Shown here one piece after another: positions 9,601 to 18,700 of a DNA stretch of 64,000 bases. Below the pieces are notes generated by a model, which was given only the letters and a program-made list of their open reading frames with translations, was not told the origin of the DNA and made no database searches. The position numbers were made by a program, and so were the translations under genes. Position 1 is the first letter of the stretch. Each line of letters starts with the position of its first letter. Source of the DNA: Caecitellus pseudoparvulus (Eukaryota; Bigyra: Bicosoecida); the NCBI GenBank assembly GCA_965644315.1, contig CBFFRQ010000027.1, positions 1 to 64,000 on the forward strand. Direction: 5' to 3'.

Positions 9601-11524
9601 TGAGGAGACGATGCAAAGCATGCTCGCGTACAGGCCTGTGGATGTGCCTGCCCAGCCCCCGCAGCCTCCTCCCCCCACTGCGTTTAACGCATTCGAACCG
9701 CCGCCCGCCGATCCGTACCAGCAGTCCCTGCTGCCCTGCACGTGGTTTGAGCGCCACAAAGTGCGAGACATGACTGGGCGTATGACACGATATGGACGAG
9801 GTGCCATCGGCGGCAGCGGGGACGCGTTCAAGAGTGCCTTTCAGCAGGTGACGACGCCGCAGCCGAGGGTGGGGGCGGACGGCCAGCCGCTGGAGGAAGA
9901 CGTGGCTGCAGCCATGGACATCATAGAGTCGGCTCGCGTGGCGGTGTCCTCGGGGCAGGAGAGCCTTGATGCAGACGCCCTGTGGCAGCAGGTGCTGGGG
10001 CAATTGACCAACGAGTTCACAGCTCCCAGCGGCAAGTTCGGGCCGCGCGGTGGCGAGTGGCTGCCAGCGACCGAGCTGCCGAGCCACGTCGCCGCTGTGT
10101 CGTCCTCCCTCAGGCGCAATGTCACAGCGCAAGGCACGGTGCGCCTGCCCACTCCTCAGGGCATTGTGGAGGTGCCTGAGGACGTGCATGCGGCAGCGTT
10201 GCTGGCAGCGGGGTGGGTGCCACCTCCCCCCACGCAAGACACGCGACCCCTGCTGGCACCAGACCCATCAGCCCCCCCCACCGCTCCTGGCTCGCCACCC
10301 TCACCCCCTGCATCGAAGGCAGAGCCAGCAGCCGCGTGGCTGCAGCTCGCATCGCCCAGCGGCCAGCCCAGTCAGCAGCCGGAACACGGCAGCAAGTCCC
10401 CCCTTCTCAAGTACAGTGCTGACGGTGTGCCGGAAAAACCGCCCAAGACTGCCTCCCCGGCCGTCAAGGCTGCCTACCGAGCCGAAATGTTCGCAAACAA
10501 GCCCCAGACCTTCGAGCGTTTTGGCTCCGAGTGGTTGCAGGGCAAAGTCGACCGCCTCGCCGACGAGCCGTTCGAAGCCGACACAGTGCGGCGCGGGCAG
10601 TTGCTGGAAGCAGCGTTGGCAGAGGCGCTGGCTGGCGGCCTTCCAGGGGCAGGGCAGTGGGCGCGCATCATTCGCCACCCACGCAAGAACAAGAAGCACG
10701 TCATCCTGGACGTCTGCACACCACAAGGCACGCTGGAACGCCGTGTCGTGTCCAAAGCCCGCACGACGTGGCGCTTCCCCGGCGCATACCGAGCAGCACG
10801 CAAGGCCACATGGGGAGGGCTGTGGCCGAATTGGATCGCCCGCGTGGAGGACAAGACTGCTGCAGCCCTTGCGAGGCGAGCCCGCAAAGACCGTGCAGCC
10901 GCGCAGCTTGCCGCTTCACATCGCCAGAACAGCCTGCCTGGCTCGGAAGCGAGTTCTGCAGATAGCACCTCCATCGTGCCGCAAACGCGCCGCTCTGGCG
11001 GCCTCATGCCCATGACACGGTCAACAGCTGAACGCAGAGCGGCGCGGGCCATGGACACCCCCCGCCTTCTTGCAGTTGCTGCGGAGGAGCTGCAGCAGGT
11101 CGCAGCCGCCGAGGGCCGCCCGTTGCGCCCAGAAGAAGCAGCTGTTGTGGCTGTCGCGGCAGACCCGTCATCCCTCCCCTCAGGCGCGCTGGAGAGCACT
11201 GCTGCAGGGCCTCTTGGCGGCTCCCTGACCACCACCCAAGACGCTGTGCGTGCTGTGGCGGCGCTGAGGCGGCAGCGTGGCGGGCCTGCCGGGGAGTCTG
11301 CGCCCGACCCAGCATTCGCACGCCACACGGCACGAGCCCAGCGACACAGGCAAGCTGCCAAAGCTGCTTCCATGGCGAAAGCTGCTCCCTCGTCGCCACC
11401 GGCTGTCGTCATGCGCGAATTGCGAGACATGGGGGTGCTGGGGTCAAGCAGGGGCGCCGCGGCCAAGCGTGCGGCGCGGGAGGCGGTGCTTGCCAAGCGC
11501 AAGAGGGGCGCCCACAAGCGATGA
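6614..11524 (+). CDS. Rsm22/METTL17-like mitochondrial ribosome assembly methyltransferase
   Basis: A single uninterrupted frame of 1,636 residues, about three times the usual 450-650. I chose the ATG at 6614 because it gives an Arg-rich presequence (MASFSRVPRAHAAL), fitting mitochondrial import. Residues near 225-420 match the Rsm22 family: YGPRETLAF, the SAM-binding motif LDVGSGTG (about residue 274) and APGGVLVIADKGTRWGF. Near residue 760, CPHALACP plus FC downstream matches the Fe-S cysteine cluster of METTL17. The conserved C-terminal block (RIIRHPRKNKKHVILDVC, ARKATWGGLWPNW) lies near residues 1345-1410. Between these lie long Ala/Pro/Ser-rich insertions, including an acidic Ser-Asp run near residue 920. 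Known family members act in small-subunit mitoribosome assembly. Its stop codon is 7 bp from that of the convergent neighbour. Confidence 0.85.
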   Translation: MASFSRVPRAHAALAAMPGVRVLRKLGPRLLQGTARHCALPSVIGEAGLKQSHRHMSSSSFPGIDEDDGGFGELLKELSSAEPTSARHTALDGEAELLHAVPENAGLDPADDDVGVADAQFLRRWRDIFADRERTAVKARHNPYVPFSAGADASPAAPPEKLVRGIDSILAGRNVANIKAHWRDMSASLQQRNADLLKSVQGASGRHAGVASRRQAANMPGHAVHGPGESAPLLYGPRETLAFTLHRTLPLFGVAATLFREVAESLPSWTPRTMLDVGSGTGAAIWAAREVWSGPDKAGAEAHATVGSALAAAAAGADAATALGKGGVLQEIVAVEPSRSMQQVSEHLLHDVPGVVFRRSLADVERTVAGSTRGSLGVYDLVVAQHTLSELTSERERADMTARLWELVAPGGVLVIADKGTRWGFHVVGSAREGLLTRMTVKEQVQRSQKGHTLPLDPTLPALPTPSEAAKALLAEGGSRGVSLPLDAGTGPTVHDEGEVDSAELLAALQGEGGVAEPVEGSSAYYAPTAHLVPDTDEPGRQVLAIKDTSGNIPSDADWGTVPGTQSHATGAPPADGPGTTGRRKRRAAQRTPEAVRPTPSVSESQQPTAQARGSVSLTDTRPGAKAQQVDVTAQANAAAAARAGLAPTASSVLPGADAASAPGAFAAAQAAQAELVASLQAAGQVGLQGGSDLASRSQALAAQSAGGEGVSLAAQCAARRSGPAPTSRRKQASLASTVGRLAKVGTALDDTGAAVIGPCPHALACPVRAAAASSNTKADFCTMGRVVNTHKASTAKQHRRTLPTAVERYAYITLRKTDDASRWQHPPATRAGHTLFASAFEHQAEKWHQNAVALPAAASVLAQEEATAVSRGRAMWLATFRDRALAVEAQDAAAARTGEATRALEHDEDGRALLPPLPDSSDSSDSSDSTDAAGSGSSSESDDEVSPFSAVDATNRSGLSQEVAQAGALAQRAVSGGDDLDVVQLLQDVQHPYEDEETMQSMLAYRPVDVPAQPPQPPPPTAFNAFEPPPADPYQQSLLPCTWFERHKVRDMTGRMTRYGRGAIGGSGDAFKSAFQQVTTPQPRVGADGQPLEEDVAAAMDIIESARVAVSSGQESLDADALWQQVLGQLTNEFTAPSGKFGPRGGEWLPATELPSHVAAVSSSLRRNVTAQGTVRLPTPQGIVEVPEDVHAAALLAAGWVPPPPTQDTRPLLAPDPSAPPTAPGSPPSPPASKAEPAAAWLQLASPSGQPSQQPEHGSKSPLLKYSADGVPEKPPKTASPAVKAAYRAEMFANKPQTFERFGSEWLQGKVDRLADEPFEADTVRRGQLLEAALAEALAGGLPGAGQWARIIRHPRKNKKHVILDVCTPQGTLERRVVSKARTTWRFPGAYRAARKATWGGLWPNWIARVEDKTAAALARRARKDRAAAQLAASHRQNSLPGSEASSADSTSIVPQTRRSGGLMPMTRSTAERRAARAMDTPRLLAVAAEELQQVAAAEGRPLRPEEAAVVAVAADPSSLPSGALESTAAGPLGGSLTTTQDAVRAVAALRRQRGGPAGESAPDPAFARHTARAQRHRQAAKAASMAKAAPSSPPAVVMRELRDMGVLGSSRGAAAKRAAREAVLAKRKRGAHKR

Positions 11525-11531
11525 ATTCAAA

Positions 11532-12935
11532 CTACTTCATCACCCAGAACCCCCTCTTTCGCAACTGGTGCCGTTTCATGATCAGAGCGCCGCGGCTGTG
11601 CCGCAACGGCTCCTCGCCCACCCACAGCATGTCACGCCGCAGCAGGCCAAGGTCGTACCGATCCCCTTCCTCCGGCGGCTTCACCAGCGCTGCAGTGTCA
11701 CACTCTGGTAGTGCAAGCACCATGCGCACTATCCCCTCGTACCCACGGTAGGTGGCTGTACTGATCCAATCGCCCAGGTCGACCAAGTCTTCGCAGCCAG
11801 GCTGCGTGAAAGCGACCCATCGCTGGAAAAACAAGAACTCCCGCGCGACTTCCACATCCCCATACTCGAATACATGATACCGCAATTTATCGTGCTTAAT
11901 GTCGGCGTGAGTCTGGCGCTCCTGCACAAGCTGGAAGACAATGGCAAGAGTCTCCGCGGCTCGCCCTCGACAGCAGCTCAAAGCAGCGTTCGCCAAGTCA
12001 GTCCCACTGAGGAACCGCTCTCCTGCTGCTTGCTCGATCTTCAAAATCTCTCGAACGAGCGGCACAAAGGCTTGCCCGCATGCAATCCAGAAGCTCTCAC
12101 GCAACCAGCCTTGACGATCGTCTGGCATTATACTCAGCACCTCCTCTGCGCCTGAAGCGTTGACAAGGAACAAGTACACGTCCAAGTTTCGATGGCCGCG
12201 GAACTGAAGCCTGTCGTCCAAGTCAATCTTGGTTGGGGGCTGCAGCTTGCTCCGTGCGAATTCCGGCAAGCTGAACGCGAGGCTCAGCAGACGAGTGCTG
12301 TAGCAGTACAGCAAGGTGCGCAGCACAGCGTATGGCCCGTGCTTGTCTCCCACTGTGAGGTCCAGGCCATGGGCTTGAGAGGCCTCCAGAATGCTCATAC
12401 TCACGCCTGCGCGGCGCCGTTCTCGATTCTCCAACAGCACTCCCATGGCGTCACCTCCTTCCGGGCTGCAGTCAAAGCGGCGGTCGCCCTCCAGCTCAAG
12501 CAGGAGCTTCACTGTACTGCCAGCACCCCCCTCACAGGCGGAGCGGAAAGCCCCCTCTGGTTGGGAATCCGCTTTTGCGTGCACGTCGATCCTCCGGTCG
12601 CCTCCCAGTGCCAGCAGCTGCCGCACGACTTGATCTGATCCGCAACGACAGGCAGCGCGAAAGGCGGCCTCTGGCCCGGCTGAATCAGGGGCGTGAACAT
12701 CCACAGCTTTCTCGCCCTTCAAAGCAAGGACAAGCTCCAGGCCCATTGCGTTGTCTGCCTCGCAGCACCATGTCAGCGCCTGCTGTGCCTGCTCAGGAGA
12801 GCACTCTGCTCTCAGACGGGGCGCTGCGCAGTTCAATAGCAGAGTATGTCGGGCCAAGCATTCGGGCAGTGAAAAGGGTATACGCCTTGATTGAATGTGG
12901 AGAATGAATTTTGCCCGCCCACTGCACTGCGACAT
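11532..12935 (-). CDS. Ankyrin-like repeat protein A
   Basis: A single-exon frame of 467 residues starting at the ATG at 12935. An in-frame GTG lies further upstream but close behind the previous stop, so I did not use it. Residues about 60-150 hold at least two helical repeats of ankyrin type, each with FR-[AS]-AC-x-G-G/C and VVRQLLAL or VKLLLEL, spaced about 37 residues; later repeats are degenerate. A motif IDLDDRLQFRG near residue 240 recurs, slightly changed, in the ankyrin-like gene at 25302-27122, so the two may belong to one lineage-specific family. No signal peptide or membrane segment. Ankyrin folds usually mediate protein binding; the partner is unknown. It converges with the Rsm22-like gene with a 7-bp gap and lies 63 bp downstream of the UBL gene's stop. 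Confidence 0.6.
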   Translation of the reverse strand: MSQCSGRAKFILHIQSRRIPFSLPECLARHTLLLNCAAPRLRAECSPEQAQQALTWCCEADNAMGLELVLALKGEKAVDVHAPDSAGPEAAFRAACRCGSDQVVRQLLALGGDRRIDVHAKADSQPEGAFRSACEGGAGSTVKLLLELEGDRRFDCSPEGGDAMGVLLENRERRRAGVSMSILEASQAHGLDLTVGDKHGPYAVLRTLLYCYSTRLLSLAFSLPEFARSKLQPPTKIDLDDRLQFRGHRNLDVYLFLVNASGAEEVLSIMPDDRQGWLRESFWIACGQAFVPLVREILKIEQAAGERFLSGTDLANAALSCCRGRAAETLAIVFQLVQERQTHADIKHDKLRYHVFEYGDVEVAREFLFFQRWVAFTQPGCEDLVDLGDWISTATYRGYEGIVRMVLALPECDTAALVKPPEEGDRYDLGLLRRDMLWVGEEPLRHSRGALIMKRHQLRKRGFWVMK

Positions 12936-12998
12936 GTGGCCATGTGCTGCACGTCGAGCTGTGCTCGGCGTGGTGAGCACTGGTGAGCGGTGTCCCCC

Positions 12999-15048
12999 TC
13001 ACTCGACATCGATCTCCTCCGTCTCGCCTTCCGAGCCATCGGGGAATGCGGAAGCGGGGAAGACTACATCAATGTCGGTCGTGTTTGAGAAGCCAGCCTG
13101 CCGCAGCGTCGCGTCCAGGTCAGTCAGCTGCTTGCCGCCCACGATCACGGCTCGTGGTGTGCCCATGCTGGTCTCGATGGTGTGCATGATGTCATGCACG
13201 ACGCTTTCGTCCAGCTGCTCGTCAGTCAGGTCCATGGTGACGGTGTGCATCACTAGCGCCTCCCCCTCCCCGTCAGTGCTGCCGCCGTCCACGGTCACCC
13301 CCTCTTCGTCATTCCCAGCCGCACTGCCAGCAGGCGTGGGCTCTGGAGCAGCGGCTCCAGGCGCCTTCGACGACGGCCCAGGTGGTGTAGGCGCTGCTGG
13401 CTTGGGGGCAGTGGTGGGCTGTGCCACCTTGGAGTCACCTTCAGGCTGAGTGGGCGCAGGCTGAGGCTTGCTGGAGGGGGGCTTGGGAGGGGGTGTCGTC
13501 TTGGCCGAGGGTGGGCCCCGTGGAGGGGTGCTCCCCCCAACACTAGGCGGCCGCTTGGGCGGTGTGGTGGCGCCAGGTGGGGGTGGCCGAGCGGGTGCAC
13601 CTCCACTGACGCCGCGCGGTGGTGTGCCCCGCCCAGGGACGGCACCGGGAGCAGCCTGCCCGGCGGGAGGTGTGGCTTTGACACCTGGCGCCGGGCGGGG
13701 CGGAAGGCCGGACGATGCAGGGGGTGTGGCGGTCTTGGGGGCACTGGCTCCGCCGCGAGGCGCTGCGCTGGGCCCAGGCTGCGGGGCGGACCTGCCGGGC
13801 TTGGGGCCAGGAGCAGGAGGTGCAGGGGATGGAGTCACGCGCTTAGCCGCAGCAGGCAGGCCAGGCGGTGTGGGCTGCTCAGCCTTGGCTGCTGGCACAG
13901 GCGCAACAGAGGTGCTGGGCACCTTTTGCTGTGAGGCTGGTGTGGCGGGCTTGGGCTTGCTGGCAAGGGGGGTAGGCGAGGGGGATGCGGAGGGAGCAGC
14001 AGTGGGCGGGGACACAGTCTTAGGGCCGCCTCTGTTGGGCAGGCGAGCAGGCGGGGCAACGCCGCTGACTTTGACTGGCGCTGGTGCTGGCGCCAGTGCT
14101 GGAGTTGGGGCTGGTGCTGGTGCTGGGCCTGGGGCTGGGGCTGGGGCTGGTGCAGACGAAGGCTCATCAGCGAGCAGCACTTGCAAGTCAATGTCGGTGT
14201 CAGCAGCCATGCCCAAGCTTGCCAGCGTCGCATCATGGTCCAAGAGAATGGATCCTTTGTACCGAATGGCTTCCGCGCGGGGGTTGACTGTCTCTTGCAG
14301 GCCTTGCAGCAAGTCTGCCACCGTGCTGTGCAACTGCTCACGCCCGAGCTGGATGGTTGTGTGTGCCTCCGAGCTGAACGGCTCCTGGGCTGGTGGCTGG
14401 GAGCCGCTGGAAGTGCTCGTTGGGAGTGATGGGCTTGGCTGGGCTTGAGGTTGGGGCGCTGGCTTGGGCGCTGGCGTGAGCGGCGCGGCGGGGGGAGCCG
14501 GCAGGCGCTGAGGAGACATGGGTGCCTCCGACGGCAGCACCAGCTGGGGCGCGATGGAGGCGGCAGAGAGGCGTTCGTGGTGCTTGTCCAGTTGCTGCTG
14601 CAGCATGGCCGCTCGCCCATTGGCCACGGCTAGCTGGCGCTTGAGGAAGGCCACTTCTTCCTGAGCACGGTGAGCAATGTGTGGCACGGTGCACCAGCAG
14701 AGCAGCGTGTGGCATGCTTGCTCATTGCAACACAGGGGGACTCTACAACGCAACAACAAACACAAATATTACACAAAAAAACAGACACGTGCTTGGCAGG
14801 GGCAGCAGCAGGTCTTGTACGACACGCAGGGCAAGGCGGGGCACGGAGCGGGAAAAGTCGCGTGCCACCTCACGCGCACTCACATCCTTGGCTGCCAGCT
14901 GCTCACGGAGAGACTGCAGCTCCTCGTGCAGTGAATCCTGACCCATGTTTCCCTCACTGCAGGCCTTGACGCGAGCTTCAAGGGCATGCATGGACACCGC
15001 AAGTGCAGCCATGTCCACCGAGTGGACTTGCATCGTGCCTGCCTGCAT
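12999..15048 (-). CDS. Protein with coiled coil and two homologous ubiquitin-like segments
   Basis: Two exons, 15048-14884 and 14660-12999 (minus), give 608 residues; the intron uses GTGAGT and CAG. Residues about 30-90 are a Leu/Glu/Gln-rich coiled coil (LREQLAAKD, LKRQLAVANG) that crosses the splice junction. Two segments, about 152-217 and 524-585, resemble each other: both open with HT[TV] and contain G[SK]xLxDxDATL then TDID[LV]. This layout fits the ubiquitin-like fold (GKxLxDxxTL), although no C-terminal di-glycine is present. The 300 residues between are Pro/Ala-rich and likely disordered. It may be a scaffold in ubiquitin or proteasome contacts, but that is inference only. It is divergent from the giant repeat protein, 724 bp away. 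Confidence 0.6.
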
Positions 15049-15772
15049 GCTGGCTCACACTGCTCGTGCTCGCCTCCCACGGCGGAGCCTCCACACAGGC
15101 GCGCACCGCTGCCGTGCGTCGTACCAGGCTTAGCTTGCACTCGAGCTGAGCTCCCGTGGCAGTGGAGCTGGATAACTGCCTTGAGGTCGGCTGTATCAGT
15201 ATTGAACCTCGTCGCCGATTGCCTGACCAGCTCCAACCCCCCATAGCAACGACAAGTAGGTACGCAGCCCCGATGAACGACCCTTGGCGAGCACAAACCT
15301 GCCCAAGGACACAAATTCACGCTCATGAATGATAAGCCCGCCGCCGGCGTGGCACGCTGCACTGCTCCAGAGTCTTCGTCACAGTAAGCGACGTGGCGTT
15401 GTGCTGCGGAACTTGGACTCGCAAGGGAGGCACCCTCAATCGGATATCTAGGGGCGCAGCGCCCATTCAACGGGTATGTAGAGGCTTAAGTTGATTGTTT
15501 GGTCGGGTTTGCCCAAGTTGCAACAGCTCAGTGATACTCTGAGTCGTGAACGCTGGTTGCCGCCAGTCGACGATGTTGTACCAACTGCACTGCAAGCAGC
15601 ACCTGCCCTGCAAAGCAGAACGCATTGACTGCAGGACCCACCCTTTTGGTTCACCATAGCACAGTATTCGTGTTTGCCCCTTCTCTACAGGCTCTCGTTC
15701 CGGCCCCGCAACTTGAGAGCCGTGCTCGTCTAGTGGTCGCAAGCGACGTGCTTTCAGGCTTGCGCGCCCAAC
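15049..15772. other. Divergent intergenic region, no coding gene seen
   Basis: This 724-bp region separates two divergently transcribed genes and probably contains both promoters. A good acceptor (TTCTCTACAG at about 15691) and a possible donor (CAGTAAGC near 15382) suggest a 5' UTR intron for the rightward gene; the short frame before that donor does not stay in frame with the main ATG, so I do not call it coding. GC is lower around 15480-15660. Confidence 0.4.
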
Positions 15773-18700
15773 ATGGCTGCTCCCCCTCCCCCCTCTGGAC
15801 GGGGTCCACCACCTGGTGGCCCACCCAAAGGCAAGCCGCCTGGAGGACCACCTGGTACACCACCACCTGGTGGCCCACCCAAAGGCAAGCCGCCTGGAGG
15901 ACCACCTGGTACACCACCACCTGGTGGCCCACCCAAAGGCAAGCCGCCTGGAGGACCACCTGGTACACCACCACCTGGTGGCCCACCCAAAGGCAAGCCG
16001 CCTGGAGGACCACCTGGTACACCACCACCTGGCGGAGCAAAGTTCAAAGTTGGCGAGCGTGTGAAGTCTCGATACCGAGGCAAAGGCAGCCGGTGGTTCA
16101 ATGGCAAAGTGGAACGCGTGGTGCCTGGCACCCCTCCTAAGTATGACATCAAATATGACGATGGTGACTCCGAGAAAGCCGCCCTCGAAAAGAACATCAA
16201 GAGCAGGGACAACCCTGAGCCAAAGGGAAGCACGTCACCGAGTACTAGCCCCTCACCTCCTAGCAAGGGCGCTCCACCGCCTGTGAAGGGTGCGCCACCA
16301 CCTGGTGGTCCGCCCAAGGGTGGCACGCCTCCCCCACCAGGCAAGGGCGCTCCACCGCCTGTGAAGGGTGCGCCACCACCTGGCGGTCCGCCCAAGGGTG
16401 GCGCGCCTCCTCCGCCTGGCAAGGGCGCTCCACCGCCTGTGAAGGGTGCGCCACCACCTGGCGGTCCGCCCAAGGGTGGCGCACCTCCCCCACCAGGCAT
16501 GGGCGCTCCACCGCCTGGCAAGGGTGCGCCACCACCTGGCGGTCCGCCCAAGGGTGGCGCACCTACTCCGCCAGGCATGGGCGCTCCACCGCCTGGCAAG
16601 GGTGTGCCACCACCTGGCGGTCCGCCCAAGGGTGGCACGCCTCCCCCACCAGGCAAGGGCGCTCCACCGCCTGTGAAGGGTGTGCCACCACCTGGCGGTC
16701 CGCCCAAGGGTGGCACGCCTCCCCCACCAGGCAAGGGCGCTCCACCGCCTGTGAAGGGTGCGCCACCACCTGGTGGTCCGCCAAGTCCCAAGTCAGGTGC
16801 GAAGGCCAAAACGCCCAAAGGCACCCCTCCACCCCCAGGTGCGCCGCCACCTGCAGGACAGACTAAGGTGCCATCACGTGGATCACCTCCAACCTCTGCT
16901 CCACCCCCTGCGAAGGGCGCGCCACCTCCGGGCAAGGGCGCGCCACCTCCGGGCAAGGGCGCACCACCTCCGGGCAAGGGTGCTCCACCACCGGGCAAGG
17001 GCGCACCACCACCGGGCAAGGGCGCACCACCTCCGGGCAAGGGCGCACCACCTCCGGGCAAGGGCGCACCACCACCGGGCAAGGGCGCACCACCACCGGG
17101 CAAGGGCGCACCACCTCCGGGCAAGGGCGCACCACCTCCGGGCAAGGGCGCACCACCTCCGGGCAAGGGCGCACCACCTCCAGGCAAGGGCGCACCACCT
17201 CCAGGCAAGGGCGCACCACCTCCGGGCAAGGGCGCACCACCTCCGGGCAAGGGCGCACCACCTCCGGGCAAGGGCGCACCACCTCCGGGCAAGGGCGCAC
17301 CACCACCGGGCAAGGGCGCACCACCACCGGGCAAGGGCGCACCACCTCCGGGCAAGGGCGCACCACCTCCGGGCAAGGGCGCACCACCTCCGGGCAAGGG
17401 CGCACCACCACCGGGCAAGGGCGCACCACCTCCGGGCAAGGGCGCACCACCACCGGGCAAGGGCGCACCACCACCGGGCAAGGGTGCACCACCACCGGGC
17501 AAGGGCGCACCACCTCCGGGCAAGGGCGCACCACCACCGGGCAAGGGCGCACCACCTCCGGGCAAGGGCGCACCACCACCGGGCAAGGGCGCACCACCAC
17601 CGGGCAAGGGTGGTCCCCCGGCTGTGGGGAAGGCGTCGCCCAAGGCTGGTCAGAGCGCACCACCACCGGGCAAGGGCGCACCACCTCCGGGCAAGGGCGC
17701 ACCACCTCCGGGCAAGGGTGCACCACCACCGGGCAAGGGCGCACCACCACCGGGCAAGGGCGCACCACCACCGGGCAAGGGCGCACCACCACCGGGCAAG
17801 GGTGGTCCCCCGGCTGTGGGGAAGGCGTCGCCCAAGGCTGGTCAGAGCGCACCACCACCGGGCAAGGGCGCACCACCACCGGGCAAGGGCGCACCACCAC
17901 CGGGCAAGGGTGGTCCCCCGGCTGTGGGGAAGGCGTCGCCCAAGGCTGGTCAGAGCGCACCACCACCGGGCAAGGGCGCACCACCACCGGGCAAGGGTGG
18001 TCCCCCGGCTGTGGGGAAGGCGTCGCCCAAGGCTGGTCAGAGCGCACCACCACCGGGCAAGGGCGCACCACCACCGGGCAAGGGTGGTCCCCCGGCTGTG
18101 GGGAAGGCGTCGCCCAAGGCTGGTCAGAGCGCACCACCACCGGGCAAGGGTGGTCCCCCGGCCGTGGGGAAGGCGTCGCCCAAGGCTGGTCAGAGCGCAC
18201 CACCTCCAGGAATCAGCGCTCGGCCCAAGCCTGTGCCTCATTCAAAACCAGGTGGCCCACCTGGTCTGGGCACGAAAACTTCGCCCACTCCCTCTGCGAA
18301 GTCCTCGGCCAAGACACCCCCAAGGACATCTCCTGCTGCAAGCGGCAAAGCTCCCGGTTTGAAACCGCCACCAGGATCGACAAGCCAGCAGCCCAGGGGA
18401 CCACCCGGCATGCCCAAGACAGGGGGGGTGGCATCCAGTGGTGCACCTTCTGGCGGTCCGCCGGGCATGCCAAAGAGACAGGATTCCACCTCATCACCGC
18501 CCACCACAACGGGTCCAGCCAAGCCAAAGCCTTCTCCGAAGCCAGCACCTGGCACGACAACCAAGCCAGCGCCTGGTGCACGGGGTCCAGCACCCGGCAC
18601 GACAACCAAGCCAGCGCCTGGTGCACGGGGTCCAGCACCCGGCACGACAGCCAAGCCAGCGCCTGGTCCACGGGGTCCAGCACCTGGCACGACAACCAAG

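Noticed and set aside
12936-12980. Upstream GTG start for ankyrin-like protein A
   Set aside because: No eukaryotic reason to use GTG when an ATG follows 15 codons later; the GTG is only 18 bp after the previous stop.
15327-15385. Small upstream coding exon for the giant repeat protein
   Set aside because: The short frame has a good donor, but joining it to the acceptor near 15691 is out of frame with the main ATG; a 5' UTR intron is more likely.
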